Source: Lachnospiraceae bacterium
GTDB lineage: Bacteria > Bacillota > Clostridia > Lachnospirales > Lachnospiraceae
Direction of reading: 5' to 3'
Assembly (NCBI GenBank): GCA_015057525.1
Contig: SVEE01000002.1
Location: 192,767-256,766, forward strand
DNA: 64,000 bases
The number at the start of each line of letters is the position of its first letter. Position 1 is the first letter of the stretch. A program made the translations under genes and the position numbers. Shown one piece after another: positions 24,529 to 34,698 of the stretch. Under the pieces are notes generated by a model. That model worked only from the letters and a program-made list of their open reading frames with translations, was not told the DNA's origin and searched no databases.

Positions 24529-27500
24529 CTAATTTATTTTATGTTTTTCTTTATCGCAAACAATATTTCCATATCCATCAATCCAATATGTAACCTGTTG
24601 CTCTGCCTTTCTCTCCCAACCATTAACCTCGCGTGACCATGCATCAAACTCGTCAGATGTATGAGAATACTCATATGATATCACATAATCATATTCATAA
24701 AAAGTACAATATACACCATAATAAACTGACACGCCATCCCATGCAGTTATTTTATTTATTTTATTATTTGATTTTAAAAAAGCAATAGCCATATTGTAAC
24801 CAAAATCCTCTCGTTCAAAAGTAAAATCTAAATTACCATTATTGCAACTAGATAAATTCAGATATTGTATACTTTTCGGTTCTAGATTGTCAACTGAAAT
24901 ATCTCGTTTTTTATTGAATTTATTATTCAAATGTTCATCGTTATACGTATTATCATCAGCATATAACCAACCGTTCTCTGCTATTGCAATTGAGCATGGA
25001 TTCCCATGATATATCAAATGTACTTCATCAATAATATATTCCTTTTTTCCGTTTGAATTTAATCCCATTTTATTCCATGATGTAACAAAATCACTTATAC
25101 TATTAGTGGTAATATGTTGAACATTTTTATCATAAACATACTTTAATTCTAAATATCTTGTATCAGCTTCATGTTGCATAAAGTCTTCTGCTGTGCTACT
25201 AGTAAAAATGTAACTTTTTGATTTGTTATATGATTTAGGTGTTGCATCTTCATAATCTAATGCACCATCACCATCTGTATCAGGATTATTGGGGTCTGAA
25301 TACATTATAAACATATAACCACGAACTTCTGCACCTAGTTCTCCATCTTCATTCATACCTATTTTTGTATATAAAATCGGATTTGTATCTATCTCTTCTC
25401 CATCCAGTAGACCATCATCATCAGAGTCATCATCATTAGGATCTGTATAAATAACTGTTCCATCTATAAGTCTTATGCCTATAGTCTCAACCTCATCGTA
25501 CAGACCATCCTCGTCATCATCTGTTACTTCAAAAGTTCTTTGAACATATATTTTATAATATATAGATGATAAATCTTCAGGCTCATAAGCATTAAAGTAA
25601 CATCCACCTGTAGCTAATGCCATTGCTTTAAGTTTATCATCTGCCAGACCGCCACCGACCTTAATAGTATATAATTTTACACCTTTTTCAACATATAAAT
25701 TTAGAATTTCTTCAGAGCACATTCCATTTCCGTCGGATATAAAAACTACTCTATTACATGCATTAGGGTCATTAAGCATTTCATCTGTAAACTTATCAAT
25801 AGATTTTTGCATAGATGCATCAAAATTTGTTTCCCCAGAACTAATAATCTCCTGCATATATAATTTAAGTTCTTGTTTGTCATTTGTAAAATCTGATTCA
25901 AAAAATACATCCTCATTAAAAAATACTGTAGCCGAATTATCATCAGCAGTCATCATGTCTATATAATTACATGCTCCATTTATTCTACCACAAGTTTTTC
26001 TATATTTTGCTTCATCAGCCGAATTAACATCTTTATTAGTAAATATTGGGTCATTTTCGTTCATGCTATCTGAACAATCAATACAAAGCACTGTATTTAT
26101 ATGGTTTGTTCCATCTGCCCCATCGTAGTCAAGTACTGATGACCATGCTTTATACCATTTTTCTTTATCCACAAGCATATATTTACTAAAATGTGTTGTT
26201 TCTGTACTTACAATACCAGTTTCTTCATCATGTATGGTTTCAAGTTCTACAAATTGCATTCCTATTTCATCGTACCATAAAAACATGAGATTTTCAAAAG
26301 GTATATCTCCTAAACTATCTTTATCTACTTTAAATGACAAAGTCGCAATATCAAATTTTGCTGTGGTTTCTATTTCAAACGGTTCTCCATATAAACCGAC
26401 AACTCTTGAGCTGTGGTAATCCTTATTCATTACACTTTCAATTACTGTTTTGCTTTGTACACAATCCTTACTTGATGTAGATATTGATATTTCATCTATC
26501 GAACAAGTCTCATTTTCTACTTTATATGTATAATTTTGCTCATAAGTTTCCCTACCATCAGATATACCATCACCATCTGTATCTTTAACACGTGGGTCAG
26601 TTCCTAATATAATTTCATCACCGTCATTTAATCCATCATTATCTGTATCAGCTACTCTTACCTTTGTATGGTATAAATTCACCTCTTTACCATCCCATAA
26701 TCCATCATCATCTGTATCAGGATTCCATGAATCAGCATTATTATTAGCTTCCTGCTTTGTTGTTAATCCATCTTTATCATAATCTTCCTGTCCATCTAAT
26801 ATTCCATTATTATCAGTATCTATTAAAGATGGATTTGTAAATGAAATATATATCTCATAAAAATCATTAAGTCCGTCCGCGTCTGTATCTTCAATATTTA
26901 TATCACTTCCATAATAAAACTCATAGCTATCTTCAACTCCATCTGAGTCGGAGTTTTCCATTGCTATATTATAATTGCCACTTACATTTAGCCATGGTGA
27001 TTCTACATATGTTTCTTCATCGTAATAACCATTCACATAAAAATTTATATAGGGTTTATACTCATTTAACGAAAAAATATAGCTGTCGTCTTCTGTTGTA
27101 TCGTATAAGGTATATTCTATTCCATCATACGAAACGTATATATCATATTTTATACATTCCATATTCGAAAACATATGAAGCTCAAGTTCTTTTTTTTCCT
27201 CATTAATTCCTCCTAAAAGACCAACAAATACATCATCTAAATCAATCTCATCTTTTTCATCATCTTCTCTGTCTTCATCTATGTTGTCACCTGATGTATC
27301 TTCTCCTCCTTCGTCTGTGCCTTCTCCTGATGCATCTCCATCTTCGCCTGTATCTTCTCCTGATGTACCTCCTCCTTCGCTTGTATTATATTCTGACATA
27401 ACAATATCACTTATTTCTGCATCAGATGTTCCAGGTTCCACAAGGAAACCAAATGTAACACTTGCCCCGGGAGCAATATTCTGATTATAAAGCTGGCATC

Positions 27501-28224
27501 CAATAAGGTACTGGCCGTTATCATCAGATATAATCATACCATCCCATATCTGGGTTATTAGGTTATCACCATAGTTAAACTTAATTCTCCAGTCCTCAAG
27601 GGCAGTATCCTTGTTGTTGGTAATGGTAAGCTGTGCCTTATAGCCAAAGCCCCAGTCCTCTGTAATCTCATATGCCACAGAGTAATCTCCATCTGCAAGC
27701 TCAACTTCATTACCAAGAAGTGTGTAATAAGCAGGGTACTCTGTAAATGCTTCATAGCAGGTAATACCAAAGGACACACTGCCACCCACGGCAATATCCT
27801 GATTCCAGCCATCATTCTTTATTACAAAATAATCCTCATGGACTTCTGCAATAGTTGCATTCCATATGTTTGATATGTTCTGCCCAAGTGGGAATGCCAT
27901 AGTCCAATTTTCTATAACACTGTCACCTGTATTAGCAATTGTAATTGTTGCATTATAACCACTATCCCAGTAGCTATCAAGTGTAAATGTTACCTGATAA
28001 TTCTCTCCCACATAAGCATTGTTATCAAAAGTTACATCCTGTGCTACAACATCTTCTGCTGATGATTCTGTTGTAACGTCTCCGTCAATACCCGCATCTG
28101 TGTCCGTCGCAATTACTTCCTCCGCCTGCACACTTCTTCCCTCCAATGAGTTTCCTGTGCCAAGCACTAGAAACATCATTACCAAGGACATAAAAAATGC
28201 CATTATTTTCTTTTGTTTCTTCAT
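24529..28224 (-). CDS. Large secreted CBM2 / calcium-repeat / VWA protein with possible caspase-like C-terminus
   Basis: 1231 residues from the ATG that follows an AAAGGAG site; an in-frame upstream extension lacks a ribosome site. Order: signal peptide (1-35, ending VQA-EE); two CBM2-like cellulose-binding domains (about 66-158 and 181-261); acidic Gly/Glu/Asp linker (282-331); beta domain; thrombospondin-type-3 or EF-hand-like DxDxDG repeats (about 424-561); VWA domain (about 708-891) with MIDAS D716-x-S-x-S720, T799 and D831; more DxDxDG repeats (901-996); C-terminal domain (about 1000-1231). The last has VHLIYH1073-G and LNLSSC1127, the His-Gly and Ser-Cys spacing of caspase-fold (CHAT/C14-like) peptidases. 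The CBM2 part suggests contact with plant fibre or polysaccharide. Protease activity is inference. No LPxTG anchor is seen. Confidence 0.8.
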   Translation of the reverse strand: MKKQKKIMAFFMSLVMMFLVLGTGNSLEGRSVQAEEVIATDTDAGIDGDVTTESSAEDVVAQDVTFDNNAYVGENYQVTFTLDSYWDSGYNATITIANTGDSVIENWTMAFPLGQNISNIWNATIAEVHEDYFVIKNDGWNQDIAVGGSVSFGITCYEAFTEYPAYYTLLGNEVELADGDYSVAYEITEDWGFGYKAQLTITNNKDTALEDWRIKFNYGDNLITQIWDGMIISDDNGQYLIGCQLYNQNIAPGASVTFGFLVEPGTSDAEISDIVMSEYNTSEGGGTSGEDTGEDGDASGEGTDEGGEDTSGDNIDEDREDDEKDEIDLDDVFVGLLGGINEEKKELELHMFSNMECIKYDIYVSYDGIEYTLYDTTEDDSYIFSLNEYKPYINFYVNGYYDEETYVESPWLNVSGNYNIAMENSDSDGVEDSYEFYYGSDINIEDTDADGLNDFYEIYISFTNPSLIDTDNNGILDGQEDYDKDGLTTKQEANNNADSWNPDTDDDGLWDGKEVNLYHTKVRVADTDNDGLNDGDEIILGTDPRVKDTDGDGISDGRETYEQNYTYKVENETCSIDEISISTSSKDCVQSKTVIESVMNKDYHSSRVVGLYGEPFEIETTAKFDIATLSFKVDKDSLGDIPFENLMFLWYDEIGMQFVELETIHDEETGIVSTETTHFSKYMLVDKEKWYKAWSSVLDYDGADGTNHINTVLCIDCSDSMNENDPIFTNKDVNSADEAKYRKTCGRINGACNYIDMMTADDNSATVFFNEDVFFESDFTNDKQELKLYMQEIISSGETNFDASMQKSIDKFTDEMLNDPNACNRVVFISDGNGMCSEEILNLYVEKGVKLYTIKVGGGLADDKLKAMALATGGCYFNAYEPEDLSSIYYKIYVQRTFEVTDDDEDGLYDEVETIGIRLIDGTVIYTDPNDDDSDDDGLLDGEEIDTNPILYTKIGMNEDGELGAEVRGYMFIMYSDPNNPDTDGDGALDYEDATPKSYNKSKSYIFTSSTAEDFMQHEADTRYLELKYVYDKNVQHITTNSISDFVTSWNKMGLNSNGKKEYIIDEVHLIYHGNPCSIAIAENGWLYADDNTYNDEHLNNKFNKKRDISVDNLEPKSIQYLNLSSCNNGNLDFTFEREDFGYNMAIAFLKSNNKINKITAWDGVSVYYGVYCTFYEYDYVISYEYSHTSDEFDAWSREVNGWERKAEQQVTYWIDGYGNIVCDKEKHKIN

Positions 28225-28371
28225 TCTTTTTTTCTCCTTTACTTTATATAGTATGTAGGGTTCATACTTTGGTCTTTCAAGAGAGATTTCCTGAGCACAA
28301 AATACTCCTACACATATATAACAACTATAAAGAATAAAATTGGACAACTTTTTGAAAAAAATTTCATAATC

Positions 28372-28400
28372 TTGATTAAATATCATTAAATTGATATTAT
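28372..28400 (+). promoter_or_regulatory. Promoter of the TtcA-like gene
   Basis: TTGATT and TATTAT are separated by 17 nt; the -10 lies about 34 nt before the ATG. It is in the divergent region between the surface-protein unit and the TtcA-like gene. Confidence 0.55.
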
Positions 28401-28433
28401 GTGGAATATATTTAGATTAGTTTGGAGATTCAT

Positions 28434-29162
28434 ATGAAACTACAAAAATTATTAAGCTACACCAGACAAGCCATAGAAAAATATAATATGATCCAGGATG
28501 GTGACAAGATTGCCATAGGTATGTCCGGTGGCAAGGATAGTCTTGCTCTCCTATATGCCATGGCAAAACTAAGAGACTTCTACCCTAAAAGCTTTGATAT
28601 AATTGCAATTACCATCGATGTGGGGTTACCTGATTTTGACACTTCGTCCATGATGGCCTTGTGTGATGAACTTGGGGTTGAGTATTATGTAGAAAAAACA
28701 GATATTTATGAAATCGTCTTTGAAGCACGCAAGGAAAAGAATCCTTGCTCTTTATGTACAAAGCTTAGAAAAGGAGCTCTGTGCGATAAAATAAAAAGCT
28801 TAGGATGTAATAAGCTTGCCTACGGTCATCACAAGGATGATGTAATAGAAACATTTCTTATGTCTCTTATATATGAGGGAAGAATTAATACATTTGCTCC
28901 TGTTACATACCTTGACAGTACAGGTATAACACTTATAAGACCTCTTCTTTTTTGTAACGAAGGTGAAATCAGAGCGTTCACCACTAAAAATCAGCTGCCT
29001 ATATCAAAAGTCAAATGTCCTGCTGACGGATATACTAAGAGAGAATATGCAAAACAACATATTAAACTTCTTGAAAAAGAAAATAAAGGCTGCAAAAACA
29101 GAATTTTTACAGCCATTACTAATTCTCAGATTCCAGGATGGAATATAACTGAAGATATTTAA
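28434..29162 (+). CDS. ttcA: TtcA/TilS-family tRNA-thiolation PP-loop ATPase
   Basis: 242 residues from the ATG behind TTTGGAG; a TTG four codons upstream overlaps that ribosome site. The PP-loop is S31-GGKDS36 and the first cysteine pair is C105-SLC108, followed by GHHKDDVIETFLMSLIYEGRINTFAP and KVKCPADG, typical of the TtcA group. TtcA makes 2-thiocytidine 32 in tRNA using an Fe-S cluster. Firmicute members may have another tRNA target, so the precise base is uncertain. It is an isolated plus-strand gene whose end overlaps the end of recU by four bases. Confidence 0.87.
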   Translation: MKLQKLLSYTRQAIEKYNMIQDGDKIAIGMSGGKDSLALLYAMAKLRDFYPKSFDIIAITIDVGLPDFDTSSMMALCDELGVEYYVEKTDIYEIVFEARKEKNPCSLCTKLRKGALCDKIKSLGCNKLAYGHHKDDVIETFLMSLIYEGRINTFAPVTYLDSTGITLIRPLLFCNEGEIRAFTTKNQLPISKVKCPADGYTKREYAKQHIKLLEKENKGCKNRIFTAITNSQIPGWNITEDI

Positions 29163-29695
29163 TTGTTTCTTTCTTTTAAGTCTAATTGAAGGCCTGTAAG
29201 ATAATGTACAGGAGCACCAGATTGGGATTTAATAAAGTAATCCGGGTTCAGCTCTTCGTACTTGAAATTCTTTGCATGGCCTTCTTTTATTCTGTCAATG
29301 TACTTCATTAATTCAGAAAATCTCATATAATAGAATTCGTTTCTCCCTGTAAACATTATTATGAGAAAGCTTATCCCCTGCTGTTTTTCAAAATCCCTCA
29401 TAAAGTTAATCTGATGCTCATGAATATTTCTCAAAGAAAATGTATCTACTGCACACTCCTTAGCATCGAAGCACACAGGAATCCCCTGTACCACACCTAT
29501 GTAATCAACTGTAGAGTCTTTCTCAAAATAAGCAAGAGAAATATTACCGTTATCCTTGTCGATTTTAACTGGTGTTATTGGGGTTGGAATCTTTTGAACA
29601 AGCCCCAAGCCCTTTTGTCTATATAATTCATTTGAATGATTAATAAGCTCTTCTAATGTGGAACCTCTTAATCCTCTGGAATTCCATGTTGCCAT
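29159..29695 (-). CDS. recU: Holliday junction resolvase RecU
   Basis: A 178-residue nuclease that cuts four-way junctions during recombination, working with RuvAB (encoded at 52-53.6 kb). Motifs are NSRGLRGSTLEELINHSNELYRQKGL at the N-terminus and the catalytic core STVDYIGVVQGIPVCFDAKEC, then FSLRNIHEHQINFM. It is convergent with the TtcA-like gene (stop codons overlap). It ends a multi-gene unit from the TPR gene down to recU and is separated from the RluA-type gene by a single base. Confidence 0.94.
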   Translation of the reverse strand: MATWNSRGLRGSTLEELINHSNELYRQKGLGLVQKIPTPITPVKIDKDNGNISLAYFEKDSTVDYIGVVQGIPVCFDAKECAVDTFSLRNIHEHQINFMRDFEKQQGISFLIIMFTGRNEFYYMRFSELMKYIDRIKEGHAKNFKYEELNPDYFIKSQSGAPVHYLTGLQLDLKERNN

Positions 29696-29696
29696 A

Positions 29697-30698
29697 TTAT
29701 TCTTCCTTATCTATCAGACTGTAATTTAGATGTTCACCCTGACATATCTTAACAAATTGTTCTGTCAATGGAGCAACAACCTTTAAATCATCGAGACAAA
29801 ATACTCCTGAATGTAACAAATGATGTCTTAGCTTGTATTTATCTCTAAATATACGATTAACTGTCACATCACCATATTTATTATCTCCTATAACAGGATG
29901 CCCCATGGAAGCAAGATGTGCTCTAATCTGGTGAGTTTTACCTGTAATAAGCTTTACCTTAAGCAGTGTATATGATTTGCTTGCAGATATAGGAATAAAT
30001 TCCGTTTCGATTGGTAGATACTGTGATTTCTCATCCTTGTTAAGTTTGTCGTACGTCCCATGGTTTATTACATCAGATTTATTATTTTGGCTATCCTTCT
30101 TAATAAAGGCTTTTACCTTTAACTCAGATTTAAATTGTCCTTTTACTACCGTATAGTAAAATTTATCTGCATTTCTGTTTTTTAGGCACAACGACAAATA
30201 TTGGCTACCTTTAAGACTTATTCCTGCAAGTATTATACCTGATGTATTTCTATCAAGTCTATTGCAGACAGAGGGTTTAAATGTATCCATTGTTTCAGAA
30301 GATACAATATTTTTAGATAAACAATAATCAATTATAGCTTCGTTAATTGAATAGTCATCACTGGTTGCCTTCTGGGATAATACACCTGCCGGCTTATTTA
30401 CAACAAGAATATCATCATTAATATAAAGGACATCCACCTTGATGTCGGGTGCTTTCTCACGAGAAATATTAGTTTTATTTGATTTAAACTTATCAATTGT
30501 ATCATCGGCCAAAAAAAGCTTAACACTATCCCCCAATGCCAATATTTCGTCACCCTTTGCCTTTTTGCCATTTAATACTATATTCTTTTTACGTAGCATT
30601 TTGTATACAAAGGATGAGGGTGCTTCATTTAAATATTTTTGTAAATATTTATTTAATCGCTGTCCTGCATCATTTGCAGATATCTTTAATTCCTGCAT
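29697..30698 (-). CDS. RluA-family 23S rRNA/tRNA pseudouridine synthase
   Basis: About 333 residues. An S4-like N-terminal domain ([13 protein letters not shown] ... [17 protein letters not shown]...GDSV) is followed by the RluA catalytic domain with [13 protein letters not shown] and the active-site motif [12 protein letters not shown], then [24 protein letters not shown]. These enzymes isomerise uridine in structured RNA; RluC/RluD-type rRNA sites are likely but not provable here. The second ATG (MQELKI) is preferred; it follows CAGGGG and leaves one base after the upstream stop. Confidence 0.9.
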   Translation of the reverse strand: MQELKISANDAGQRLNKYLQKYLNEAPSSFVYKMLRKKNIVLNGKKAKGDEILALGDSVKLFLADDTIDKFKSNKTNISREKAPDIKVDVLYINDDILVVNKPAGVLSQKATSDDYSINEAIIDYCLSKNIVSSETMDTFKPSVCNRLDRNTSGIILAGISLKGSQYLSLCLKNRNADKFYYTVVKGQFKSELKVKAFIKKDSQNNKSDVINHGTYDKLNKDEKSQYLPIETEFIPISASKSYTLLKVKLITGKTHQIRAHLASMGHPVIGDNKYGDVTVNRIFRDKYKLRHHLLHSGVFCLDDLKVVAPLTEQFVKICQGEHLNYSLIDKEE

Positions 30699-30699
30699 A

Positions 30700-31275
30700 T
30701 TATACCCCTGTATCAAGAATTCTTTCTGTCATATGTTTGTCAACAATTCTTGTGTTGTCATTTGGAGCACTTATTGAATTAACTTTCTTTAGGTAAGCAT
30801 CTATATCTCCAAATACATGAATTTTGTACTCGTATTTGTCATCTGTAACACATGCACTAATCCACTTTTCATAATCATCTCTATTTTTGTTGATGTTCTT
30901 GTCTAAAACTAGGGCACATACTATGCCATTTTTCACACATAGAGAGTGATAAAATTCAACTCCTTCATATTGTGAAATTGTAACATCATACAAAATCTTG
31001 CTATTTGATGTTTTTGTGTTTTCTTCAATATACTCGTATTGTTCTTTGTTAAGTGGGTTAAATTTCGCGCATATAATATATGCAATTAAAAATTTAGCAA
31101 ATGGCATTGAGAGTAATATTGCAAATACTATAGCTACCTTGTTTGTTGAACCATACATAATAATTACTGTTATGACTATAAAAGAAATCATAGCAGCAAG
31201 AATTAGTGAAATAACTAATTTTCCTTTTTTGTAAGCGTTAATATAACCGTAATCGCCTTTTTCGTATTTATTCAT
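30700..31275 (-). CDS. Unrecognised small membrane protein
   Basis: A 191-residue protein that I do not recognise. Two hydrophobic segments (about 21-42 and 46-70) follow a basic N-terminus ([19 protein letters not shown]). The rest, about 120 residues, is soluble and mixed, with [16 protein letters not shown] and a C-terminal stretch [11 protein letters not shown]. It sits between the SDR gene and the pseudouridine synthase gene in a tight same-strand group and has an AAGGAAGAG ribosome site. No function is assigned. Confidence 0.75.
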   Translation of the reverse strand: MNKYEKGDYGYINAYKKGKLVISLILAAMISFIVITVIIMYGSTNKVAIVFAILLSMPFAKFLIAYIICAKFNPLNKEQYEYIEENTKTSNSKILYDVTISQYEGVEFYHSLCVKNGIVCALVLDKNINKNRDDYEKWISACVTDDKYEYKIHVFGDIDAYLKKVNSISAPNDNTRIVDKHMTERILDTGV

Positions 31276-31296
31276 ATGTCTCTTCCTTAGATGTAA

Positions 31297-32055
31297 TTAA
31301 TCAATAAATTTTGTAATAAAGTTTCTTGGTACAATTTTGCAAATAAATCTAAATAACTTCATAGTAAAGCCGTGTACCGATATATGATATGAATGATATG
31401 CATCTAAAAGTGCCGTCTCAACAACCTTTGAGGCTTTACTGCGCAACATTTTTTTATATAATTTTACGTTATGATGTTTCTCAGCAATATCAAAAAACTC
31501 TGTGTCTACAGGTCCTGGACATACTGCAGTTACACAGATATTTCTACTCATAAGTTCTCTGTTTAAAGCCGTAGAAAGACTTAAAACATATGACTTAGTT
31601 GCCGCATATACAGCAAATGATGGTTGAGGTGCAAAGGCAGCTGAGGATGCAACATTAATAATATTGGCACGTTTTTCGTTCATATATGGTAAGGAAACAG
31701 CAATCATTTTTGTGAGAGCTGTCATATTTACATCACACATACCAACAATATCAGCTTCCTCTAACTCTTCAAATCTTCCAATAACACCAAAGCCTGCCGA
31801 ATTAACTAAAACTCTTATACTAGGATTATATTCCTTAAGCATGCTTCTATAATTTTCTATATCATTTGAGTCAGAAACGTCGCAAACAATAGGTTTTATT
31901 TTAACATCCTCTATTATTTCGGTAAGTTCATCTAATCTATCTTTTCTTCTTGCAATAACCCAAATTTCTTCTACAGTCTGAAATTTTTCAGCAATCTGCT
32001 TGACAAATTCTTTGCCAATACCCGAAGAAGCACCTGTAACTACTGCTATATTCAT
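31297..32055 (-). CDS. Short-chain dehydrogenase/reductase
   Basis: A classical SDR of about 252 residues with an N-terminal Rossmann motif TGASSGIGKEF, NSAGFG, and the catalytic set N-S-Y-x3-K seen in NVASSAAFAPQPSFAVYAATKSYV, followed by VCPGPVDTEF. The substrate is unknown. A C-terminal hydrophobic or amphipathic tail (KLFRFICKIVPRNF) suggests membrane association like some DltE/YqjQ-type SDRs. The ATG after TTGGAGG overlaps the upstream stop as ATGA, so translation is coupled to the rRNA methylase gene. Confidence 0.9.
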   Translation of the reverse strand: MNIAVVTGASSGIGKEFVKQIAEKFQTVEEIWVIARRKDRLDELTEIIEDVKIKPIVCDVSDSNDIENYRSMLKEYNPSIRVLVNSAGFGVIGRFEELEEADIVGMCDVNMTALTKMIAVSLPYMNEKRANIINVASSAAFAPQPSFAVYAATKSYVLSLSTALNRELMSRNICVTAVCPGPVDTEFFDIAEKHHNVKLYKKMLRSKASKVVETALLDAYHSYHISVHGFTMKLFRFICKIVPRNFITKFID

Positions 32056-33428
32056 GACATTAACCTCCAACCTGGCAAGTATTTATTTTTTAATGTTCCA
32101 TTGTTAACCTTACCCCATCCCAGCGGATAAGAGTCTACACATACAAGGCACCACCCATTACTAACTTCTGCATCTATGGTTTCGCCCTTTAAGTACTTAA
32201 TAACTCTTTCGTCTTCAACCCTAAGATCAAGAGTATTTTTAAAGCTATCCTTAGTAATATACATGGCAAGAGATTGTCCTGGTTCAAATCTGTTTTTCTT
32301 TATCTCGCCTACATACAAGCCACATCTAAGTATTCTCAGGCCCTTTACAGCCGGAAATGACTTTGGTATGTAGTAAAGCTTATCGGCAGATATTTCAAAA
32401 CGTGATTCGTCAAATTCTATGCTAAGTTCTCCCAAAAAGTCTGTGACTTCTTTTGGTAATTTACATTTCTTGATAGGATAATTACCTGTATTTCCTACAT
32501 TTGTATTATTGCCTTCTTTGCTAATAAGACATACAAAATGACCCTCTCCTGATATCTTGTGGGGCCACAATCTGGCACATTTTTCAAGTTCTTTGTTATT
32601 AGTATCAGACCATTCGGGATGACCATTATCAAAATCCTCGTATTTATCAAAAGCTTCTATGCGTAATCTATCATCAAGTGAAAGTAAATATTCTATGGAT
32701 TTTTCATTTTCAAGAGGGGCAAATGTACAAGTTGAATAAAGCATCTTACCTCCTGGTTTAAGCATCTTAACTGCTTCATCAAGAATACTTCTCTGCAAGT
32801 CAGCAAAAAGCTGATTACCATTATTCTCCCATGCAGTAATCATAGAATTGGATTTTCTGAACATTCCTTCGCCTGAACAAGGTGCATCAATTAATATCTT
32901 ATCAAAATACTCGTAGAATCTTTCAGATAACTTATAAGGTGCCTCGCTTATAATCAGTGAGTTTCCCACTCCAAACACTTCTAGATTCTTAAGTAATGCC
33001 TTAGCTCTTGAGGCACTAATATCGTTAGATACTAATATTCCTGTATTATTAAGCTTTGCTGCAAGCTCAGTAGACTTACCCCCTGGCGCGGCACAAATAT
33101 CTAATACCCTGTCTCCTTCCTCTATAGGAATAACGGCAGCAGGTGTCATTGCACTTGGCTCTTGTATATAGTACAAACCAGCAAAATAATATGGATGTTT
33201 AGACGGTTTATCTAACTTTTCATCATAATAAAAACCATTGTTTGTCCATGGAACAGGTGTAAGATGGAAAGGATTAATCTTGAGAAAATCCTCAACACTT
33301 ATCTTGGCTGTATTTATACGAATACCATGAAACATTTCCTTATCAAGGCATGCCTTGTAAGTTTCATATTCTTCTCCTAAAAGAGATTTCATATTCTGTT
33401 CAAATTTTATAGGTAAATCCATAAGCAT
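32052..33428 (-). CDS. rsmF: RsmF/NOL1-NOP2-Sun-family rRNA m5C methyltransferase
   Basis: A 458-residue SAM-dependent RNA cytosine-C5 methylase. The SAM loop is DICAAPGGKSTELAAKL and the two catalytic cysteines lie in DAPCSGEGMFRK and YSTCTFAPLENEKS. A C-terminal PUA-like or RsmF-specific region follows (LRILRCGLYVGEIKKNRFEPGQSLAM, GWCLVCVDSYPLGWGK). By family it methylates 16S rRNA; the exact base is not deducible. It starts directly after the hflX stop with no visible ribosome site, so either of two close ATGs may be used. Confidence 0.92.
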   Translation of the reverse strand: MLMDLPIKFEQNMKSLLGEEYETYKACLDKEMFHGIRINTAKISVEDFLKINPFHLTPVPWTNNGFYYDEKLDKPSKHPYYFAGLYYIQEPSAMTPAAVIPIEEGDRVLDICAAPGGKSTELAAKLNNTGILVSNDISASRAKALLKNLEVFGVGNSLIISEAPYKLSERFYEYFDKILIDAPCSGEGMFRKSNSMITAWENNGNQLFADLQRSILDEAVKMLKPGGKMLYSTCTFAPLENEKSIEYLLSLDDRLRIEAFDKYEDFDNGHPEWSDTNNKELEKCARLWPHKISGEGHFVCLISKEGNNTNVGNTGNYPIKKCKLPKEVTDFLGELSIEFDESRFEISADKLYYIPKSFPAVKGLRILRCGLYVGEIKKNRFEPGQSLAMYITKDSFKNTLDLRVEDERVIKYLKGETIDAEVSNGWCLVCVDSYPLGWGKVNNGTLKNKYLPGWRLMS

Positions 33429-34658
33429 TTATATGTTGAGACTCTTTTCTACATAAGCTCTAACATATATTCCATCCTCTCTGTATTCTTCTTCTAGTAA
33501 GGTTCCACTTTTTCTGATTCTATTTATTATTCCCGCTTCAGCATATGGAATCACTTTTTCAATATACTGTCTACACTTGTTTATCTCTTCCTCAAGAGCA
33601 TGGGAAAGCTCCTCAAATCCAATCTGTTTTTTGGCTGCTATCTTAATTATCTTATCTGCTCTAAAGTCTTTAATTGCTGGGATTTCTTCAACCTTATCAA
33701 TCTTATTAAATGCTGTAATAATTGGTTTGTCATTAACTCCCAAGCCATCTAGGGTTTCGTATACAGTCAAAATATGATTGTCTGCCTGTGGATTAGAAAT
33801 ATCCACAAGATGAATAATAATATCTGCATATTTTGCTTCTTCTAAAGTGGAACGAAATGCATTAATTAAATGATGTGGTAATTTTCTGATAAAACCAACA
33901 GTATCTGTCAGAATTATCTCCTGACCATTCATGAGTTTGTAATTTCTAGATGTAGGATCAAGGGTAGCAAAAAGCTTATCTTCCTCTAAAACACCTGCAT
34001 CTGTAAGCCTGTTAAGAAGAGTTGACTTACCTGCATTTGTATATCCAACTATAGACACAATAGGTAAATTACCAGCCATACGCTGCTTACGCATAATCTG
34101 TCTGTGCTGTTTAACATCCTCTAGCTCTCTTTGGAGCTGTGCAATTCTATCTTTTATTATACGTCTATCAATCTCAAGCTTCTTCTCACCAGGGCCTCTT
34201 GTACCAATACCTCCTCCTAACCTTGAAAGAGAATTACGCATACCTATAAGTCTTGATGAACGATATTTTAGCTGTGCCAGTTCTACCTGAATTTTACCTT
34301 CCCTAGTAGTCGCTCTACCCGCAAAAATATCTAAGATTACCATGGTTCTATCCATAACCTTGGTATCAAGAATTTCTTCAAGATTTTTAAGCTGTACCGG
34401 ACTAAGCTCATCATCACAGACAACACCTGTAGCTCCTAACTCATGTATTAATTCACAAAGCTCCTCTGTCTTTCCAGAACCTATATATGTTACATTGTCA
34501 ACATGTTCCTTTTTCTGAACTAAACGACCAACAACCTTAGCACCAGCTGTTTTGACAAGCTCTTCAAGCTCATCAAGATTAACATCAATGTCCTCACCAT
34601 TGTCTAGGTCAACACAAAACAATATAACTTTCTCTTCTAATTCATTATTATCAAACAT
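33429..34658 (-). CDS. hflX: Ribosome-associated GTPase HflX
   Basis: A 409-residue GTPase that splits stalled or idle ribosomes under stress in well-studied bacteria. An N-terminal HflX domain (LVKTAGAKVVGRLVQKKEHVD...YIGSGKTEEL) and a coiled linker with RGPGEKKLEIDRRII precede the G domain: VGYTNAGKSTLLNRL (G1), DPTSRNY, DTVGFI (G3) and NKID (G4). The ATG giving MFDNNELEEK fits an AAGGTG site better than the upstream GTG. It lies upstream of the rRNA methylase in the same unit. Confidence 0.95.
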   Translation of the reverse strand: MFDNNELEEKVILFCVDLDNGEDIDVNLDELEELVKTAGAKVVGRLVQKKEHVDNVTYIGSGKTEELCELIHELGATGVVCDDELSPVQLKNLEEILDTKVMDRTMVILDIFAGRATTREGKIQVELAQLKYRSSRLIGMRNSLSRLGGGIGTRGPGEKKLEIDRRIIKDRIAQLQRELEDVKQHRQIMRKQRMAGNLPIVSIVGYTNAGKSTLLNRLTDAGVLEEDKLFATLDPTSRNYKLMNGQEIILTDTVGFIRKLPHHLINAFRSTLEEAKYADIIIHLVDISNPQADNHILTVYETLDGLGVNDKPIITAFNKIDKVEEIPAIKDFRADKIIKIAAKKQIGFEELSHALEEEINKCRQYIEKVIPYAEAGIINRIRKSGTLLEEEYREDGIYVRAYVEKSLNI

Positions 34659-34698
34659 ATCAATCACCTTGTTAACATAAAAATATTATAGTAATATA

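Noticed and set aside
27281-27484. Pro/Ser-rich open frame on the plus strand
   Set aside because: It is antisense to the acidic Gly/Glu linker of the VWA protein, and its composition simply mirrors that linker.
28225-28386. In-frame 54-residue N-terminal extension of the large VWA protein
   Set aside because: The internal ATG has a strong AAAGGAG site and begins a typical signal peptide. The extension lacks a ribosome site and covers the divergent promoter region.
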